DNA of 47,127 nucleotides, taken from contig CAIWMU010000266.1 of NCBI GenBank assembly GCA_903913865.1, forward strand, positions 1-47,127, read 5' to 3'. Made by a program: the position numbers and the translations under genes. The stretch comes from an uncultured Verrucomicrobia subdivision 3 bacterium (lineage in GTDB: Bacteria; Verrucomicrobiota; Verrucomicrobiia; Limisphaerales; UBA8199). This document shows positions 44,015 to 47,127 of the stretch, piece by piece. Position 1 is the first letter of the stretch. The number at the start of each line of letters is the position of its first letter. The notes beneath the pieces are model-generated. The model was given only the letters and a program-made list of their open reading frames with translations. It was not told the origin of the DNA and searched no databases.

Positions 44015-44608
44015 ATGAGTGAACCTGTCTTGAACATTCTGGCCGTGACGGGGAGCCTCAAGAAGGAATCCGTCACGAGGGTTGTGATCCGTCACGCTGC
44101 TGCAGCGATGACTGCTGCGGGATGCGCTGTGGACATCCTCGAGTTGCTGGAGGAGCCTCTGCCGCTGTTCAATCCGGACAGCGCCCGGAGTCTGCCCGGT
44201 TTTCCGGCGCTTCAGGCCCGGGTGGCCAAGGCGGATGTGTTCCTGCTCGGGACACCCGATTATCATGGCGGGATGAGCGGTGCCATGAAAAACTTTCTGG
44301 ACCATTTCTGGCAGGAATTTGCGGGCAAGCTGTTTGTGCCGGTCGTGGCCTCGCATGAGAAGGGGTTGACGGTGATCGATGACATCCGCACCACCGCCCG
44401 GCAGTGCTATGCCTGGACTCTGCCCTACGGAGTTTCCTTTATTGAAAAGGGGGATGTCCAGTCCGGCAAGGTGGTCAGCGACGGCCTGCTCCAACGCCTG
44501 GAGATGACGACCCGGGATGCGACTGTTTATGGCAGGTTGCTCGCCAGCCAGCGCCGGGCCGATCTGGCAGGAACAGATGCCGGATTCCTCGCAAAGCACC
44601 GCAGATGA
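44015..44608 (+). CDS. NADPH-dependent FMN reductase-like flavoprotein
   Basis: A 197-residue flavodoxin-fold protein. The phosphate-binding loop TGSLKKES begins near residue 12 and the family core GTPDYHGGMSGAMKNFLDH is at about 79-97. It reduces FMN or quinone-like substrates with NAD(P)H. The start lies 4 bp after the PiT stop, so it is co-transcribed; the link with phosphate uptake is not obvious. Confidence 0.92.
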   Translation: MSEPVLNILAVTGSLKKESVTRVVIRHAAAAMTAAGCAVDILELLEEPLPLFNPDSARSLPGFPALQARVAKADVFLLGTPDYHGGMSGAMKNFLDHFWQEFAGKLFVPVVASHEKGLTVIDDIRTTARQCYAWTLPYGVSFIEKGDVQSGKVVSDGLLQRLEMTTRDATVYGRLLASQRRADLAGTDAGFLAKHRR

Positions 44609-44644
44609 GTGTTCGTTGATCTTCCAACCTGAGATACTTTCACC

Positions 44645-46921
44645 ATGGCCGCCAACAAAACATCCAACGCATCGAAACCGCAGCCCTACATTCCCGCTTC
44701 AGCCCAATTGCGGGAGTTCACTCCACGCGCCCTGATTCTGGGCACGCTGCTGGGGATGGTCTTCGGGGCATCCTCGCTGTATCTGGTGCTCAAGGTGGGT
44801 TTGACGGTGAGTGCCTCCATCCCGGTGGCAGTGATTTCGCTGGGGCTGTTCCGGCTCTGGTCGAAGATGGGCGGGCGGGATGCCACGATCCTTGAGAACA
44901 ACATCGTTCAGACGGCAGGGTCGGCCGGGGAATCGATCGCGTTCGGGCTTGGGGTGACGATGCCGGCGATCATGATTCTGGGGTTTGATCTGGAGATCAC
45001 GCGGGTGATGCTTGTGGGGCTCCTGGGAGGATTGCTTGGAATCCTGATGATGATCCCGTTGCGGCGCGCACTGATCGTGCAGCAGCACGAGGAGTTGAAA
45101 TATCCTGAGGGAACGGCTTGTGCGGAGGTGCTGAAGGCCGGAGCGGATGAGGAATCCAGGGCGGCGGCCAGCAGCGGGGGGCAGGTGGCCGAGCAGGCCC
45201 AGGCCGCGCCGAAGGCGGCGACGATTTTCGCGGGATTTGGTCTGGGCCTGGTTTACAAGACCCTGATGAGTGCCTTCAAACTGTGGAAGGACACGCCTGA
45301 AAAGGTCTTCGGGGCGCCCTTGAAGGGGGGATCCGTTTCTGCTGAGATTTCACCCGAATTGCTTGGGGTGGGATACATCATCGGACCGAAGATTTCCTGC
45401 ATCATGGCTGCCGGGGGTGTGCTCTCCTACCTGGTTCTGATCCCGCTGATCGCCTTTTTCGGGCAGGGGATGACCACACCGGTTGCGCCGGGCATCGTGC
45501 CGATCCGGGACATGGATCCGAACGGGATCCGCGGGGCATACATTTTATACATTGGTGCCGGGGCTGTGGCTGCGGGAGGCATCATCAGTCTGCTCCGGTC
45601 CCTTCCGGTGATCTGGCACGGGTTAAAGACCGGGCTGGCCGATTTCGGGGCGGCTGCTGCGCGCACTCGCGCCCGTGCCATCCGGACCGATCGCGACCTG
45701 TCGATGAAGTTTGTGATGATCGGCTGTGTGGTTGTGATTCTTGGGATTCTTGCGGCCCGCACCCTGGAGATGAACATTGTGGGTGCGATTTTGATCGTCA
45801 TCTTCGGGTTTCTCTTCGTGACGGTTTCATCACGGTTGACCGGGGAGATTGGATCCTCCTCAAATCCGATATCTGGAATGACGGTGGCAACGTTGCTGCT
45901 GACCTGCCTGATTTTCCTCGTGATCGGTAAGACCGGAGGGGCGGCATACGTCACGGCTCTTTCTGTGGGCGGGATTGTTTGCATCGCCGCCTCGAACGGG
46001 GGGACGACCTCGCAGGATTTGAAGACCGGTTTTCTTCTCGGGGCGACGCCGAGGTATCAGCAGATTGCGATTTTGATCGGGGCGGCGGCCAGTGCGCTGG
46101 TGCTGGGGCCCATTTTGCTCGCGCTGAACCAGACGGCCACCGTTTACCTGCCCGCTGCGCAGGTTGCGCCCGGGCTTGTTGCGCCGAATGATGCCCGATT
46201 TGGCGCTCCCGAGGTGCTCGCCGGGCCACAGTTCAAGGGGGATACCCACGCCTATCGTTCCTGGCACAAGACCAGCAATGAGGGAGGTCCTGCCGGTCGC
46301 TACTTGGTGAACGATGCGGGAGCGGCGGTCTATCTGGTGGACCCCGGTATCAACGGGTCACACAAGACCCGGCCGGACGGGTCGGAGGTGCGCAAGTTTG
46401 ATGCACCCAAGGCCACGTTGATGAGCTATATCATCAAGGGCATTCTGGATCGTGAACTCCCGTGGGCACTGGTGCTGTTCGGTGTGATGATCTCGCTTGT
46501 GCTGGAGTTGAGCGGGATACCCTCGCTGGCTTTTGCGGTGGGAGTTTACCTGCCCATTTCATCCTCCGTGCCGGTGTTCGCGGGTGGTGTGATCCGGTGG
46601 CTTGTGGATCGCAGCATGCGTGGCCGCCTGGCCCACCGCCAGCTGGACGAGGCCCAATTGGCCGCCGAGAGCGATCGCAGCCCAGGGGTGTTGCTCGCGA
46701 GTGGCTATATTGCCGGGGGTGCGATTGCGGGGATTTTGATCGCCTTCATGGCGGGAGTCATGGGGGATGCGGATGCCCGCATCACGCAGTGGGCGAGTGC
46801 TTCAAACCCGTTTTTCTCCGGAACGAATGCTGATTCCCTCGCGTTGATTCCGTTCCTGCTGATTGCCCTGTTCCTGTATCTCGTCGGCCGCGAGAAATTC
46901 TTCGGCAACGATTCAAAATAA
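44645..46921 (+). CDS. OPT family oligopeptide transporter
   Basis: A 758-residue membrane transporter of the OPT family, with about 14-16 helices. Recognisable parts are REFTPRALILGTLLGMVFGASSLYL at the start, the LRRALIVQQHEELKYPEGTACAEVLK segment, and ISPELLGVGYIIGP. A hydrophilic stretch of about 100 residues (about 510-605) splits two helices in the second half. Substrates in bacteria are peptides or metal chelates; not shown here. It begins 36 bp after the FMN reductase gene and is probably the last gene of the cluster. Confidence 0.93.
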   Translation: MAANKTSNASKPQPYIPASAQLREFTPRALILGTLLGMVFGASSLYLVLKVGLTVSASIPVAVISLGLFRLWSKMGGRDATILENNIVQTAGSAGESIAFGLGVTMPAIMILGFDLEITRVMLVGLLGGLLGILMMIPLRRALIVQQHEELKYPEGTACAEVLKAGADEESRAAASSGGQVAEQAQAAPKAATIFAGFGLGLVYKTLMSAFKLWKDTPEKVFGAPLKGGSVSAEISPELLGVGYIIGPKISCIMAAGGVLSYLVLIPLIAFFGQGMTTPVAPGIVPIRDMDPNGIRGAYILYIGAGAVAAGGIISLLRSLPVIWHGLKTGLADFGAAAARTRARAIRTDRDLSMKFVMIGCVVVILGILAARTLEMNIVGAILIVIFGFLFVTVSSRLTGEIGSSSNPISGMTVATLLLTCLIFLVIGKTGGAAYVTALSVGGIVCIAASNGGTTSQDLKTGFLLGATPRYQQIAILIGAAASALVLGPILLALNQTATVYLPAAQVAPGLVAPNDARFGAPEVLAGPQFKGDTHAYRSWHKTSNEGGPAGRYLVNDAGAAVYLVDPGINGSHKTRPDGSEVRKFDAPKATLMSYIIKGILDRELPWALVLFGVMISLVLELSGIPSLAFAVGVYLPISSSVPVFAGGVIRWLVDRSMRGRLAHRQLDEAQLAAESDRSPGVLLASGYIAGGAIAGILIAFMAGVMGDADARITQWASASNPFFSGTNADSLALIPFLLIALFLYLVGREKFFGNDSK

Positions 46922-47023
46922 CCGACCCACAGCAAATGTCCCAACCCATGTCCCGCAGGTTTTTCCACCGTGGCGTGCTTCGCGCCCTATACATGTGCGC
47001 ATAAATAACGGGACATATAGGCA

Positions 47024-47127
47024 TCAAGAGAACGGACGAAGGATGCCCAGGAGTTTTTCCGGATGGCGCTGCATGTCTGCGAAGGTATGAAACAGGCTGG
47101 AGCACAAGTCAGCGGGTGTTTCAAAGA
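47024..47127 (-). CDS. Possible 3' end of a gene cut by the window edge
   Basis: On the minus strand a frame open from the right edge reads FETPADLCSSLFHTFADMQR and continues HPEKLLGILRPFS before a TGA at 47024-47026. The composition looks protein-like, unlike the other frames here. Too short to name. The gap 46922-47023 shows nothing. Confidence 0.35.
   Translation of the reverse strand, partial: FETPADLCSSLFHTFADMQRHPEKLLGILRPFS

Noticed and set aside
46782-47105. A minus-strand open frame over the end of the OPT gene
   Set aside because: Most of it is antisense to the OPT C-terminus. A different frame near the right edge looks more protein-like and was listed instead.

Overview
The window looks like a chromosomal segment of a Verrucomicrobiota bacterium. 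The evidence is a PEP-CTERM protein, a prepilin-like protein of the [18 protein letters not shown] / FADGH type, Tat-exported sugar isomerase-like and Gfo/Idh/MocA enzymes, a formylglycine sulfatase, a very large DUF2723 membrane protein, high G+C with many G runs, few clear Shine-Dalgarno sites, and gaps filled with dispersed hairpin repeats. This placement is inferred from gene content; there is no rRNA or other phylogenetic marker in the window, and no tRNA or CRISPR array was seen.

Layout. 1-800 is a repeat field: an inverted pair of hairpin repeats, a 10-bp tandem array and a second repeat family. 801-5756 carries an exported sugar isomerase-like protein, a serine beta-lactamase-like hydrolase, a lipoprotein and a zinc alcohol dehydrogenase. 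5977-7303 holds two small exported proteins, one with a PEP-CTERM anchor, with their own promoter and terminator. 7629-14086 has an HMA-domain protein, two amidohydrolases and a DUF2339 membrane protein. 14148-17321 is a tight three-gene sugar/methylation cassette: C-methyltransferase, GDP-mannose-dehydratase-like SDR and a SAM methyltransferase-like protein. After a second inverted repeat pair comes a long minus-strand block, 17982-26413: DUF2723 protein, rhomboid protease, ApbE, Gfo/Idh/MocA oxidoreductase and a zinc-ribbon protein fused to a rhomboid fold that has lost its catalytic residues. 26532-31496 (plus strand) has a serine carboxypeptidase, a DUF192 lipoprotein, a prepilin-like protein, hemL and ruvX.

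31711-33673 is a rearranged block. About 293 bp covering the 3' end and terminator of a DUF1015 gene are duplicated. Between the copies lie two internally deleted remnants of a REP-associated tyrosine transposase (RAYT) element, flanking a DUF1801 gene. Then follow DUF1015, thrC, an FHS-type sugar permease, a small membrane protein, a PaaK-like adenylate-forming enzyme, YjbQ, a sulfatase, a DUF47/PiT phosphate uptake pair with an FMN reductase, and an OPT transporter. A probable gene fragment runs off the right edge on the minus strand.

Taken together the genes suggest a polysaccharide-using, envelope-rich heterotroph: sulfatase, exported sugar isomerase/oxidoreductase proteins, a fucose-permease-type transporter and many exported hydrolases. 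No single well-known multigene system occupies the window. The most unusual items are the pseudo-rhomboid zinc-ribbon fusion, the DUF1015/RAYT rearrangement, the inverted pairs of hairpin repeats and the small sugar/methyltransferase cassette.
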